A stretch of DNA of 64,000 nucleotides from Raineyella sp034933565 (lineage in GTDB: Bacteria; Actinomycetota; Actinomycetes; Propionibacteriales; Propionibacteriaceae), in NCBI RefSeq assembly GCF_034933565.1, contig NZ_JAYFNG010000036.1, positions 1 to 64,000 on the forward strand. Direction: 5' to 3'. How positions within the stretch are numbered: the stretch's first letter is position 1; every line of letters begins with the position of its first letter. Shown piece by piece: positions 32,894-41,932 of the stretch. The notes below the pieces were generated by a model. The model was not told the origin of the DNA and ran no database searches. It worked only from the letters and a program-made list of their open reading frames with translations. The position numbers and the translations under genes were made by a program.

Positions 32894-33358
32894 ATGCCAG
32901 GCACCACTCGTACGCCGCGATCCGCGGCCCCGAACCGTGCCGCCCGCCGCGGCGGTCACCTGACAAGTGCTCTGGTCAGCGCAGTGATCTACTACCTGGT
33001 CAACGTGCGCCCCGGCTGGCAGGCGGTGCCGTTCCTGACCCCGGCGACCACCGAGGTGCTTCCGCTCGTCAACGCGTCGATCATCGTGGGGATGGTGGTC
33101 GAGCTCGTCTATGTGCTGGCGGAGCCACGCTGGCTGCGGTCGCTCGGCACCCTGGTCACTGCGGCCGTCGGCCTGGCGGCCATGCTGGCCCTGTGGCGGG
33201 TGTTCCCGTTCGACGTCGCCGGGAGTTCATTTCCGTGGGCGAGTGTCGTCCGGGTGGTCCTGGTGCTCGGGATCGTGGGGTGCTTCGCCGGGGTCCTCGG
33301 CGGAGTGGGACTGTTGATCCGGCCCGGCGCCCGCCGTGGCCGGGAGAGGATGCAGTGA
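32894..33358 (+). CDS. Four-helix membrane protein of unknown function
   Basis: A 154-residue protein with a basic N-terminus and four hydrophobic helices (ALVSAVIYYLVNVRPG, VNASIIVGMVVELVYVLAEP, LVTAAVGLAAMLALW, VVRVVLVLGIVGCFAGVLGG), ending in an Arg-rich tail. No family is recognised. The ATG has GGGAGGCCC upstream. It lies 7 bp before the metallophosphoesterase gene on the same strand and is probably co-transcribed with it. Confidence 0.78.
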   Translation: MPGTTRTPRSAAPNRAARRGGHLTSALVSAVIYYLVNVRPGWQAVPFLTPATTEVLPLVNASIIVGMVVELVYVLAEPRWLRSLGTLVTAAVGLAAMLALWRVFPFDVAGSSFPWASVVRVVLVLGIVGCFAGVLGGVGLLIRPGARRGRERMQ

Positions 33359-33365
33359 GGTCCGG

Positions 33366-34292
33366 ATGCAGACGATGGGACGGCTCACCGAGGCCTATCA
33401 ACGGGCCCGCGTCGAGGAGTTCGGCGACGACTCCAAGTACGTGTTCCTCAGCGACGTGCACCGCGGCGACGGCAGCATGGCCGACGAGTTCGCGAAGAAC
33501 AAGAACATCTACATCGCCGCCCTGGAGTGGTACCACTCCCACGGCTACACCTACGTCGAGGTCGGCGACGGCGACGAGCTGTGGGAGAACCAGCAGTGGA
33601 AGCACATCCTCTGGGCGAACGGCTCCCCCTACCGGCGGCTGAAGCGGTTCTTCGACGACGACCGGCTGATCTACCTCTACGGCAACCACAACATCCAGCT
33701 GCGTGACCCGCGGGTGGCCCGGGCCTGCTTCGACACCATCCCGGACGACCTCGGCCGACCCACCCCGTTCATGCCGGGCCTGACACCGATCGAGTCACTG
33801 GTGCTGCGCCACCGCGCCACCGGCCAGGAGATCCTCGTCGTGCACGGCCACCAGGGCGACTTCGCCAACGACCAGATCTGGCCCTTCACGATGTGGACCT
33901 TCCGGGTCTTCTGGAAGTACATGCATGCGTTCGGCATCCGCAGCCCATCCAGCCCGACCCGCAACCTGTTCAAGCGGCACAAGGTCGAGCGGAACTACCG
34001 CAAGTGGATCCTGGAGCACGGGACGGCGCTGATCTGCGGCCACACCCACCGGCAGAAGTTCCCCCGCGACGGTGTGCCGTACTTCAACACCGGGTGCTGC
34101 ACCTTCCCGGCGTACATCACCGGGATCGAGCTGGTCGGTGACCAGATCCAGCTGATCGGCTGGCGGATCGAGCCCGACGCGAACCGCTACCTGCACGTCA
34201 AGCGTCGGGTGCTGGCCGGCCCCGAGCCGATCTCCGCGTACGCCTCGCCGCAGGAGCCGGGCACTCCCTATCGTCCCGGGCCGCGGTGGTGA
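33366..34292 (+). CDS. Calcineurin-like metallophosphoesterase
   Basis: A 308-residue dinuclear-metal phosphoesterase. All blocks are present: FLSDVHRGDGS, VGDGDELWEN, YGNHNIQL, VVHGHQGDF and CGHTHRQKFP. The bulky aromatic insert between blocks (WYHSHGYTYVE, WPFTMWTFRVFWKYMH) suggests a UDP-diacylglucosamine-hydrolase-like or uncharacterised lipid/nucleotide substrate, but this is uncertain. ATG at 33366 follows GTGAGG. The last 25 bp overlap the 3' end of the convergent flavin reductase gene. Confidence 0.88.
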   Translation: MQTMGRLTEAYQRARVEEFGDDSKYVFLSDVHRGDGSMADEFAKNKNIYIAALEWYHSHGYTYVEVGDGDELWENQQWKHILWANGSPYRRLKRFFDDDRLIYLYGNHNIQLRDPRVARACFDTIPDDLGRPTPFMPGLTPIESLVLRHRATGQEILVVHGHQGDFANDQIWPFTMWTFRVFWKYMHAFGIRSPSSPTRNLFKRHKVERNYRKWILEHGTALICGHTHRQKFPRDGVPYFNTGCCTFPAYITGIELVGDQIQLIGWRIEPDANRYLHVKRRVLAGPEPISAYASPQEPGTPYRPGPRW

Positions 34293-35473
34293 GCCGGCCC
34301 GAACAGCGTGCTCTCCAGTTCGACGGCCGCGGCCCTGACCGAGGCGATGCACCCGAGGACCTCGGCCCCGGAGGCCTGCCGTGGGAACTGCGCCAGCCGC
34401 AGCATCCGCACCGCCCGCCCCTCGGGGTCGTGGACGGCGACGACGATCATCCCGACGTCGTACGTCTCCGCCGGGTCCAGGTCGGCCATCCGGTAGCTGA
34501 CCTCGGAGCTGGCGATGCTGCGTCGGATGTCGCGTTCCTCGGCCGGGGTGAGGTCCCCGGCGGCGTAGCGCCGGGTGGCGCGGGTCAGCTCGGTGTACGG
34601 GTTGAGCTGTCCCGCGGGCAGGAAGGACATCAGGTAGCCCCGCTCGGTGGCCCAGGCCAGCCGGTCGCGGAACACCTCCCGCATGGTGTCGGAGGTGACC
34701 GCCTTGGCCAGCCAGCGTTCCTGGACCTCGGCGGGCTGCTCGGCCACCCAGACGTCGGCGATCGGCGGCGCGATCGGCACCCGGACCCCCAGACCGTCGG
34801 CGAGGTCCACCCCGGGTGCCACCGCCGAGGCGAGGACGACCAGCTCGTCCTCGTTCACCACGGTGAGCAGGGAGGCCTCGCAGCCGTGCCGGGTGGCGAT
34901 CGACTCCAGCAGCTCCCGGGCCCGTTCGGCCTGGTGCACCGCGCCGATGATCTCCTCGTCGATCCGGGCCAGCAGCGACGGGACGGCGAACCGCCCGTAC
35001 CCGCCCTGGAAGAAGATCAGCGGCGCCTCCGGGTTGGTGACCGCCAGGTCGACCACCTCGCACAGCGCGATCCAGTGGTCGCCCGCCTCGATCGTGTCCT
35101 GCAGACGGACGTCGATCCAGGCGAGCGACCCGGCGAGGATCGGGTCACCGGACGGTGAGGGATACCAGTCCAGACCCTCGAACTTGTCCGCCCGCCGCCC
35201 CGCGATCGTGCGCCCGACGTGCTCCTGGCGCCCGGTGAGCACATTGAGGCACATCGAGGGGCACTCGCGGAGCCGCTGGAAGGTCCGCGAGGTCTTCATC
35301 GGCAGGAAGGAGACCAGCGCCGGCTGCAGCGAGACGGAGCTGAAGGTCCCCACCACCATCGCGAGCTGCTCACCGTCGGGGTGGGTCCCGGTGACGATGA
35401 CCACCCCGGTCGGGTAGTGGCCCATCACGTCGCGGAACAGTCGGTCGTCGAAGGTCACTGCGGTCTGGGTCAT
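34268..35473 (-). CDS. iacG: Flavin reductase fused to IclR-effector-like domain (IacG-like)
   Basis: A 401-residue two-part protein. Residues 1-165 are a short-chain flavin reductase (FRDVMGHYPTGVVIVTGTHP, FSSVSLQPALVSFLP, FFQGGYGRF) that would supply reduced flavin to a partner monooxygenase. Residues about 170-390 resemble the effector-binding half of IclR regulators (GLGVRVPIAPPIADVWVAEQ). In proteobacterial iac clusters IacG is the flavin reductase partner of IacA; the assignment here is by family plus neighbourhood. The extra domain may sense the substrate or a CoA/aromatic ligand. Together with the MFS gene it forms a minus-strand pair. Confidence 0.72.
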   Translation of the reverse strand: MTQTAVTFDDRLFRDVMGHYPTGVVIVTGTHPDGEQLAMVVGTFSSVSLQPALVSFLPMKTSRTFQRLRECPSMCLNVLTGRQEHVGRTIAGRRADKFEGLDWYPSPSGDPILAGSLAWIDVRLQDTIEAGDHWIALCEVVDLAVTNPEAPLIFFQGGYGRFAVPSLLARIDEEIIGAVHQAERARELLESIATRHGCEASLLTVVNEDELVVLASAVAPGVDLADGLGVRVPIAPPIADVWVAEQPAEVQERWLAKAVTSDTMREVFRDRLAWATERGYLMSFLPAGQLNPYTELTRATRRYAAGDLTPAEERDIRRSIASSEVSYRMADLDPAETYDVGMIVVAVHDPEGRAVRMLRLAQFPRQASGAEVLGCIASVRAAAVELESTLFGPAHHRGPGR

Positions 35474-35578
35474 GGTGTGCTCCGTAGGGGTCGGATCCGT
35501 CGGGCGTACGGGTCGGTCAGGCTGGGTCGGTCAGGCGTACGGGGTGAGGCGTACGCGGTCGGGGCGTACGGGTGCGGG

Positions 35579-37012
35579 TCAGATGACCCGCGCACCCTCC
35601 GGGCGCAGGTGGTCGCGCTGCAGGCGGCGGCCGGTGCGGCCGGGGCGCAGGAACAGCGCGGCCATCACGCCGCCGACCAGCAGCACGATGCCGGTCACCG
35701 TGTACGCCTGGTGCATGCCGGTGGCCATGTGGGCGACCATCTCGGGGGAGATCGGCTTGCCCTTCGGCGGGGCGACGTAGCCGGCGTTGCCCATCAGCCA
35801 GCCGACCAGGGTGGGGGAGATGATCGCGCCCACCGAGGCGACGCCGCCGAGGGTGGCCATCAGGATCGGCCGCTGCTTGGCGCCGACCGTGTAGCCCAGT
35901 GCCGAGGCGGTCATCGGGTAGACCAGGCTGCAGCCACCGGCGATCGACAGCAGGGCGACGGACAGCGCGCCGTGGGCGTGCGGCACGGCGAGGAACGCGG
36001 CACCGGCGACGATCGCCGAGATGCCGAAGGGCAGCGAGATCGCCAGGTGCACGCTGCGGCCACGCTTCATCATGGTCTGGCCGAGCAGGCCGAGCAGCAG
36101 CAGGACGCCGGCACCGATCAGCCAGGGGAAGGTGGTGACGACACCGACCTGCTGCATCGGCAGTCCGACGACCCCGTTGAGGTACTGCGGCAGCCAGGTG
36201 GTCAGGAAGCCCTGCACCCAGAAGTTGGAGAAGCCGCCGATGACGGCCGCCAGCACGGTCAGGTTGAGCAGCGCGGCCCAGGTGCGGACCGGCTTCTGGT
36301 TGTCGACGTCGACCATCCGGTCGTCGAAGGCCTCCTCCGCGGCGGTCTCGGCGGCGTCGTGCTCGACGTTCACCGGTGCGGCCTCCGGCTTGCGGGTGCC
36401 GGCGTACGGGCCGTCGGCGCCGAGGAACAGCCAGGCCAGCACCCAGAGCAGGCCGACGATGCCGAGGATGCCGAACGCCCAGCGCCAGCCGGCGGTGACG
36501 ATGACGGCGGCCAGGGCGGGCGCCGCGATCACCGGGCCGAGGGTCGAGCCGGCGGCGACCAGGTTGCTGGGCAGCGCGCGGTGCTGCGGGCGGAACCAGC
36601 CGTGGGCCGCGGTCAGCGACATGGCGGTGGCCGGCCCTTCGGCCCCGCCGAGCACGATCCGGGTCATCAGCAGCACCGCGGCGCCGCCACCGGCGAGCAT
36701 CGGGAACTGCATCACCGCCCAGATCACGCCCATGGTGAAGAGGATCCACTTCACCGAGTAGCGGCTGGCGAGGAAGCCGGTGACGATCGAGACGATCGAG
36801 TAGAGGAAGAAGAAAGCGCTTCCGATGAAGCCGAACTGGACCGGGGAGATCCCCAGGTCCGCCATGGCGTCGCGGGCCACCAGGCCGAGGACGGCCTTGT
36901 CCGCGAACGCGACGATCTGGAACAGCACCAGCATGGCCGTGACGATCCAGGCCCGTACGGTCATGTTCTTGAAACTGGGACGGACGCGACGTTGCGTCTG
37001 GGTGATGACCAT
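35579..37012 (-). CDS. MFS transporter, anion/aromatic-acid symporter type
   Basis: A 477-residue major facilitator protein with about 12 hydrophobic helices in two halves. The loop after helix 2 reads TGFLASRYSVKWILFTMG (a DRxGRR-like site), and the central loop is acidic (around EHDAAETAAEEAFDDRM). The pattern VLFQIVAFADKAVLGLVA resembles the anion:cation symporter family that carries aromatic and sugar acids. Next to the iac-like genes, it is a good candidate for indole-acetate or related uptake (inference). The ATG at 37012 has AGGA nine bases upstream. The divergent amidase start is 180 bp away, and no other features are seen between them. Confidence 0.85.
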   Translation of the reverse strand: MVITQTQRRVRPSFKNMTVRAWIVTAMLVLFQIVAFADKAVLGLVARDAMADLGISPVQFGFIGSAFFFLYSIVSIVTGFLASRYSVKWILFTMGVIWAVMQFPMLAGGGAAVLLMTRIVLGGAEGPATAMSLTAAHGWFRPQHRALPSNLVAAGSTLGPVIAAPALAAVIVTAGWRWAFGILGIVGLLWVLAWLFLGADGPYAGTRKPEAAPVNVEHDAAETAAEEAFDDRMVDVDNQKPVRTWAALLNLTVLAAVIGGFSNFWVQGFLTTWLPQYLNGVVGLPMQQVGVVTTFPWLIGAGVLLLLGLLGQTMMKRGRSVHLAISLPFGISAIVAGAAFLAVPHAHGALSVALLSIAGGCSLVYPMTASALGYTVGAKQRPILMATLGGVASVGAIISPTLVGWLMGNAGYVAPPKGKPISPEMVAHMATGMHQAYTVTGIVLLVGGVMAALFLRPGRTGRRLQRDHLRPEGARVI

Positions 37013-37192
37013 CGATTCAGGTCCTTCGGGGGAGGTGACAGTGGTGGTCGCGGCGGACCGGGGGGTCGCCGAGTAGGCCCGAGCGTATGAACTGGATCAC
37101 TACCGGCACAGGCGAGAAACCTTTACTTCCCCCGCGCCACCGCAGCGGGCACTATGTGAGCTGGGTAACGACGCCGAGGATGAGGAGTGCCC

Positions 37193-38452
37193 GTGCACGA
37201 CGCGCCAACGACCACCCCTGCGGGGCACAGCGCCCGCGATGCCGTCGAGCGGGCGCTGGCCCGGATCGACGCCGTCGAGGACACGGTGCACGCCTGGGTC
37301 ACCCTCTCCGAACGGGCGCTCGCCGACGCGGAGGCGGCCGACCGGCGGGCCGCCGAGCAGGGCCCGCTCCCGCTGCACGGCCTCACCGTCGGGGTGAAGG
37401 ACATCATCGACGTCGCCGGGCTGCCCACCCGCTGCGGATCACCGCGGACCACCGCCCCCGACCCGGTGGCCACCTCGGCGGCATGCGTACGCCGCCTCGA
37501 GGACCTCGGCGCGGTGGTCATCGGCAAGACGGTGACCACCGAGTACGGCTACTTCGCGCCCGGCCCGACCGACAACCCGGCCGCGCCCGGTCACACCCCC
37601 GGCGGATCGTCCAGCGGCTCGGCGGCCGCGGTGGCGGCCGGCATGGTGCCGCTGGCGCTCGGCACCCAGACCGCCGGCTCACTCACCCGACCCGCGTCCT
37701 ACTGCGGTGTCGTCGGGATGGTGCTGGCCCACGGCACGGCCGACCTGGCCGGCGTCACCGGGCTGAGCACCGACCTCGACTCACTGGGCCTGTTGACCCG
37801 TACGGTCACCGACCTGGCCCCGGTGTACCGGGCGTTCACCGGCGACCGGCTCGAGCGGCCCGGGCCGGCGGACCGCCCGGTGCCGGTGCTGGCCTGGCGA
37901 CCCCAGGTCGGCGAGCCGCTCGACCCGGCGATGGACCGGGCCGTGGAGCGTGCCGCCGGGCTGCTGGCCGCGGCGGGCAGCCCGGTGCGTCCGCTGGAGT
38001 GGGACGACCATCTGCGCACCCTGCTCGGTGACCACCCGGTGATCATGGCGTACGAGGCGGCCCGCGAGCGGCGCGCGCTGCTCGACCGGCCCGACGACAT
38101 CAGCGCCCCACTGCGCGAGCTGCTGGCCGCCGGCGTGGCCACCTCCGCGAGCGACTACCACGACGCCAAGGTCCGCCGCGACGTCTCCCGCAACGACCTC
38201 GACGCCCTGCTCGGCGACGGCGCGGTGATCCTCGGCCCGGCAGCGCTCGGCCCGGCCCCCGCCGGCCTGGCGGCGACCGGCTCCCCGCTGCTCAGCCGGC
38301 CCTGGCCGGCCCGCGGCCGGCCGGTGATCACCGTCCCGGGCCGGCGCGCCGACGACGGGCGCCCGCTCGGCCTGCAGCTGATCGGCCGGCCCGGCCGGGA
38401 GGCCGACCTCTTCGCCGTCGCCGGCCTCCTCGAGGGCCTGCTGGCCGGCTGA
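37193..38452 (+). CDS. iacH: Amidase signature family hydrolase (IacH-like)
   Basis: A 419-residue amidase with the Ser-cisSer-Lys triad visible: Lys in GLTVGVKDIIDVAG, and the serines in PGGSSSGSAAAVAAG and TQTAGSLTRPASYCGVVG. It hydrolyses an amide; the substrate is unknown. Amidases (IacH) accompany indole-acetate clusters, so this symbol rests on context. GTG at 37193 has GAGGAG five bases upstream; a GTG two codons earlier is less well spaced. It is transcribed away from the MFS gene and begins a plus-strand run with an unknown gene and a response regulator. Confidence 0.75.
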   Translation: MHDAPTTTPAGHSARDAVERALARIDAVEDTVHAWVTLSERALADAEAADRRAAEQGPLPLHGLTVGVKDIIDVAGLPTRCGSPRTTAPDPVATSAACVRRLEDLGAVVIGKTVTTEYGYFAPGPTDNPAAPGHTPGGSSSGSAAAVAAGMVPLALGTQTAGSLTRPASYCGVVGMVLAHGTADLAGVTGLSTDLDSLGLLTRTVTDLAPVYRAFTGDRLERPGPADRPVPVLAWRPQVGEPLDPAMDRAVERAAGLLAAAGSPVRPLEWDDHLRTLLGDHPVIMAYEAARERRALLDRPDDISAPLRELLAAGVATSASDYHDAKVRRDVSRNDLDALLGDGAVILGPAALGPAPAGLAATGSPLLSRPWPARGRPVITVPGRRADDGRPLGLQLIGRPGREADLFAVAGLLEGLLAG

Positions 38453-38572
38453 CCGCCCGTCCCGCCTCCGACCGCCCGCCGCGGCCCCCGGACCCGCGAC
38501 ACAGCCCCGACCGGGCACGACCTCTCTGATCTGACTCTGCTGATCCCCGATGACCTGACGAAAGGCGGACCG

Positions 38573-38860
38573 ATGGATCCCCGGCCCACCCACTACCACC
38601 GGATGTTCCTCACCTGCTACCTCGACACCTTCGGCTACGGCTGGCACCACGTCGACCTGTTCGTCCACGACGAGTACGGACGCGAGGTCAACTGGGTGCA
38701 CTGGGGCGTCCCGGAGGACGGCCCGGACGCCGCCGACCGCTCCATCGCGAAGATCGAGCCGGACCTGGAGCGCACCACCTCGTGGCAGCACGGGGTCAGC
38801 GCCGCCGGGATGGAGTACTGGACCGCCGAGGCCCGCTGGCGGACCGCAGCGGCCGCCTGA
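38573..38860 (+). CDS. Small soluble protein of unknown function, 95 aa
   Basis: Not recognised. A 95-residue, aromatic- and His-rich protein (HYHRMFLTCYLDTFGYGWHH, VNWVHWGVPEDGPD, SWQHGVSAAGMEYW) with no signal or membrane helix. The Trp/His content suggests a metal- or aromatic-ligand-binding role, which is only a guess. The ATG follows GAAAGGCGG. It lies between the amidase and the response regulator within the aromatic catabolic region and is probably co-expressed with them. Confidence 0.75.
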   Translation: MDPRPTHYHRMFLTCYLDTFGYGWHHVDLFVHDEYGREVNWVHWGVPEDGPDAADRSIAKIEPDLERTTSWQHGVSAAGMEYWTAEARWRTAAAA

Positions 38861-38990
38861 GCACCTGCGGCCGCACGCTCGTCTCCCGCTCTCCTTGCGC
38901 CGGTGCGGAACACCGACGCGAACACCGTCTCGATGTTGCGTGATCCGCCTAGGCTGGTCCCCGACAACGTCGTGAGAAGGAGATGGGCCG

Positions 38991-39626
38991 ATGGCGACCC
39001 CGGACACCACCCCGGCCACCGTCGTCTATCTTGTCGACGACGATCCCGAGGTCTGTGAGTCGGTCGCCTGGCTGCTCGGCAGCATCGGGGTCGACCCGGT
39101 GGTGTTCAACGCCGCTGACGAGTTCCTGGCGGCGTACGACGGCAGCCACCCCGCCTGCGTGATCCTCGACGTCCGGATGCCCCGGATGAGCGGCACCCGG
39201 CTGCAGGAGGATCTCAACGCCGTCGCCCCGCACGTGGCGATCATCTTCGTGTCCGCCCACGGCGACATCAAGATGTCGGTGCGGACGATGCAGCGGGGCG
39301 CGATCGACTTCCTGGAGAAGCCGTACGAACCGCAACGCCTCCTGGACGTGGTCCAGGAGGCGATGGGCCGGGCGAAGGAACGGTTCGAGGATTTCCGGGC
39401 CCGGACCGAGGTCCAGCAGAAGGTGGACAGTCTGACGCCGCGCGAGCGGGAGATCCTGCGCCTGGTCGTCGAGGGGCTGCCGAGCCAGAACATCGCCCGC
39501 CGGCTCAGCATGAGCGTCAAGACCGTCGACGTCCACCGGGCCCGGATCAAGGCCAAGACCGATGCGGACAGCATCAGCACCCTGGTCCGCGACGTGCTGC
39601 GGTACGGGGCGCGGATCCGGGAGTGA
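38991..39626 (+). CDS. FixJ/TodT-type response regulator
   Basis: A 211-residue regulator. The receiver has acidic pocket YLVDDDPEV, phospho-Asp in VILDVRMPRMSG, and FLEKPYEPQRLL. The LuxR HTH is LTPREREILRLVVEGLPSQN with SMSVKTVDVHRARIKAK. This type pairs with soluble PAS kinases in aromatic degradation. The likely partner is the PAS kinase at 45472, at the other end of the cluster. A LuxR-type regulator with a kinase also controls iac genes in some Burkholderiaceae. ATG at 38991, GAAGGAG upstream. Convergent with the reductase gene, 13 bp apart. Confidence 0.92.
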   Translation: MATPDTTPATVVYLVDDDPEVCESVAWLLGSIGVDPVVFNAADEFLAAYDGSHPACVILDVRMPRMSGTRLQEDLNAVAPHVAIIFVSAHGDIKMSVRTMQRGAIDFLEKPYEPQRLLDVVQEAMGRAKERFEDFRARTEVQQKVDSLTPREREILRLVVEGLPSQNIARRLSMSVKTVDVHRARIKAKTDADSISTLVRDVLRYGARIRE

Positions 39627-39639
39627 GCCCCGCGGCAGC

Positions 39640-40590
39640 TCAGTAGTAGTCCAGCACCAGCCGGTCGGTCAGCGCCCGGGAGACGCACACCGCGATCGTC
39701 TCGCCGGCCGCCTTCTCCGTCTTCGTCAGCACGTTGTCGCGGTGCTCGGGGGTGCCCTCCAGCACCGTCATGATGCAGGTGCCGCAGATGCCCTCCTGGC
39801 ACGAGGTGTCCACCCCGCAGCCGGCCTCCTGCAGCACCTCGACGATGCTGCGGTCGGCCGGGATCGGGTAGACCTCCCCCTCCAGCTCCACCTCGAAGGG
39901 CCGATTGCCCTCCGGGCCCGGCTGCTCGGCGGCGGTGAACGCCTCCTGGTGGATCCGGTCGTCGGGGAAGGTCTCCGCGGCGATCCCGGCGACGGTGTCC
40001 ATGAACCCCTCGGGTCCGCACAGGTAGACGTGGCTGCCGGTCGGGGCATCGGCCAGGGCCGCGCGGATGATCGGCTCGTGCTCGGCCCGCGGGATGCCGA
40101 GGTGGGTGTGCAGCTTCTGCGGGCACTTCTCCTCCAGCAGGCCGATGAAGGCGGCCTCCTCGTGGCTGCGGGCGAAGTAGTGCAGGGTGAAGTCCCGGCC
40201 GTGCAGGTCCAGGTACCGGGCGATGCTGAGCATCGGCGTGATCCCGATGCCGGCCGCCATCAGGATGTGGTGGGCGGCATCGGTGTCGATGCCCAGCAGG
40301 TTGCGCGGTTCGCTGATCGAGATCACGTCGCCGACCTGCAGGGCGTGCAGCGCCGCGGAGCCGCCGCGGGAGTGTTCCTCCCGCTTGACCGCGACGGTGT
40401 AGGCGTCAGGGTCCTCGGGCTTGCTGCACAGCGAGTACTGGCGGGTGATCGCGGTCGGGCCGACCACGTCCACGTGGGCCCCCGCCTGGTAGACCCCCAA
40501 GGGGCGACCGTCGGTCCGGACCAGCCGGAACGACTTGATCGTCGGCGTCTCGTCGATGATCTCGGCGATGCGTACGTCGATGAGTGCCAT
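39640..40590 (-). CDS. iacF: Oxygenase reductase, FNR-type with C-terminal 2Fe-2S (IacF-like)
   Basis: A 316-residue class IA-type reductase of the vanillate/phthalate family. The flavin-binding block is TRQYSLCSKPED, the NAD-binding block AAGIGITPMLSIA and VYLCGPEGFMD. A plant-type ferredoxin domain (about 230-316) has cysteine ligands in GCGVDTSCQEGICGTC and a later Cys in AVCVSRAL. It passes electrons from NAD(P)H to the Rieske oxygenase encoded upstream in the same operon. Last gene of the seven-gene minus-strand run, 77 bp after the SDR gene. Confidence 0.87.
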   Translation of the reverse strand: MALIDVRIAEIIDETPTIKSFRLVRTDGRPLGVYQAGAHVDVVGPTAITRQYSLCSKPEDPDAYTVAVKREEHSRGGSAALHALQVGDVISISEPRNLLGIDTDAAHHILMAAGIGITPMLSIARYLDLHGRDFTLHYFARSHEEAAFIGLLEEKCPQKLHTHLGIPRAEHEPIIRAALADAPTGSHVYLCGPEGFMDTVAGIAAETFPDDRIHQEAFTAAEQPGPEGNRPFEVELEGEVYPIPADRSIVEVLQEAGCGVDTSCQEGICGTCIMTVLEGTPEHRDNVLTKTEKAAGETIAVCVSRALTDRLVLDYY

Positions 40591-40667
40591 GTGGGGATCC
40601 TCCTGGGACGGGGGCCTCGGTGGGGTGGGCCTTCGGTGGGTCGGGTATCTGGTGGGTGGGGGTGGGG

Positions 40668-41420
40668 TCAGCGCAGGTAGAGGCCGCCGTTGGCGTCCCA
40701 GCAGGCGCCGGTGACGAAGCCGGCCCGGTCGGAGACCAGCAGGGCGACCATGTCGGCGATGAACGCCGGATCGCCCAGGTGACCGACCGGGATGCCGGCG
40801 ACCACGGCGGCCAGCTTGTCCTCGGGCACCGTACGACGCACCACCGGCAGGTCGTGCGGGCCGGGGGAGACGGCGTTCACCGTGACCCCGGCGGCAGCCA
40901 GCTCGCGGGCGAAGACCTTGGTCAGGGTGAGGATCGCCCCCTTCGACGCCGCGTAGTGGCCGCCGGTGGCGGTGCCGCCGTTCTGACCCGCCAGCGAGGC
41001 CAGGTTGACGATCCGGCCGTGGCCGTTCGCCGCCATCGCCGCGCCGAACACCTGGCAGCCGAGGAAGACACTGTTCGTGTTCGTCGTCAGCACCCGGGTG
41101 AAGTCCTCGACCGGGAGGGTCATCAGATCCGCCGCCTGGGTCATCGCGGCGTTGTTGACCAGGGCGGTGGGCTCTCCCCAGGCCTCCCGGACGCGGGCCA
41201 GGGCGGCCTCGAAGTCGGCCTTGCGGCCGATGTCCAGACGCAGCGGCAGCGCCGTACGGCCGGCCGGATCCAGGTCGCGGGCCAGCGCCTCGGCGCGGTC
41301 CTCGGCCAGGTCGGTGACCAGCACCCGGTGGCCGTCACCGTGCAGCCGGCGGGTGATCAGCTCACCCATCCCGCCGGCTGCGCCGGTGACGACGGCGATC
41401 CGCGTGGTGGCGACGCTCAC
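40668..41420 (-). CDS. iacE: Short-chain dehydrogenase/reductase (IacE-like)
   Basis: A 250-residue classical SDR. It has cofactor loop VVTGAAGGMGELI (TGxxxGxG), NNAAMTQ, and the active site with Tyr-x3-Lys in HYAASKGAILTLTK. The C-terminus GFVTGACWDANGGLYLR replaces the usual DGG block. In indole-acetate clusters IacE works on an oxidised indole intermediate; here the role is inferred from gene order. The GTG start at 41420 overlaps the stop of the small oxygenase subunit gene as GTGA. Confidence 0.87.
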   Translation of the reverse strand: MSVATTRIAVVTGAAGGMGELITRRLHGDGHRVLVTDLAEDRAEALARDLDPAGRTALPLRLDIGRKADFEAALARVREAWGEPTALVNNAAMTQAADLMTLPVEDFTRVLTTNTNSVFLGCQVFGAAMAANGHGRIVNLASLAGQNGGTATGGHYAASKGAILTLTKVFARELAAAGVTVNAVSPGPHDLPVVRRTVPEDKLAAVVAGIPVGHLGDPAFIADMVALLVSDRAGFVTGACWDANGGLYLR

Positions 41421-41932
41421 AGCAGGTACCCGGAGGCGTTGACCGGGTCGTCGCTGTTGAGCAGCCGGACCACCTTCAGGGCGATCCGGTCGCCGTCATC
41501 CGACAACGCGATGGTGTGGCTGAGGGCGGCCCCGAGGGTGTCGGTCCGACCCCGCTTGTACGCCACCAGCACCTGGGCGGAGGTCAGCGTCACCGCCGTG
41601 TCGGAGACCTCGTCCACGGTGAACCGGGAGATCGTCCGGACCGTCCGGGCCGCGGCCACCGCGGAGGGGGAGTAGCCCTGCATCATCCGCTCCACGCGCA
41701 TCCGCCGCATCCGGGCGTCGTCGTAGATCATGTTGAGCGAGGCGGCGAAGTCCTCGGTCGCCGGGTCGATCGGGATGACGTACATCCCGTCGTCGGTGAA
41801 CAGCGTCTCCCAGGTGAGGTAGTCCTTCTCGTCGAGGATCCGGGCCTCACGCCAGATCAGCTCGACGGCGCGCAGCACCCGGGGATCGGCCAGCGAGCCG
41901 GCGCGGACGTCGGTCAGGGCGAGTTCAGTCAT
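41417..41932 (-). CDS. iacD: Aromatic-ring-hydroxylating dioxygenase beta subunit (IacD-like)
   Basis: A 171-residue ring-hydroxylase small subunit (NTF2-like fold). Typical segments are EARILDEKDYLTWETLFTDD near the N-terminus, RMRRMRVERM in the middle, and LNSDDPVNASGYLL at the end. It has no metal site and stabilises the alpha subunit. It overlaps the alpha-subunit gene by 8 bp and the SDR gene by 4 bp, so all three are translationally linked. Confidence 0.92.
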   Translation of the reverse strand: MTELALTDVRAGSLADPRVLRAVELIWREARILDEKDYLTWETLFTDDGMYVIPIDPATEDFAASLNMIYDDARMRRMRVERMMQGYSPSAVAAARTVRTISRFTVDEVSDTAVTLTSAQVLVAYKRGRTDTLGAALSHTIALSDDGDRIALKVVRLLNSDDPVNASGYLL

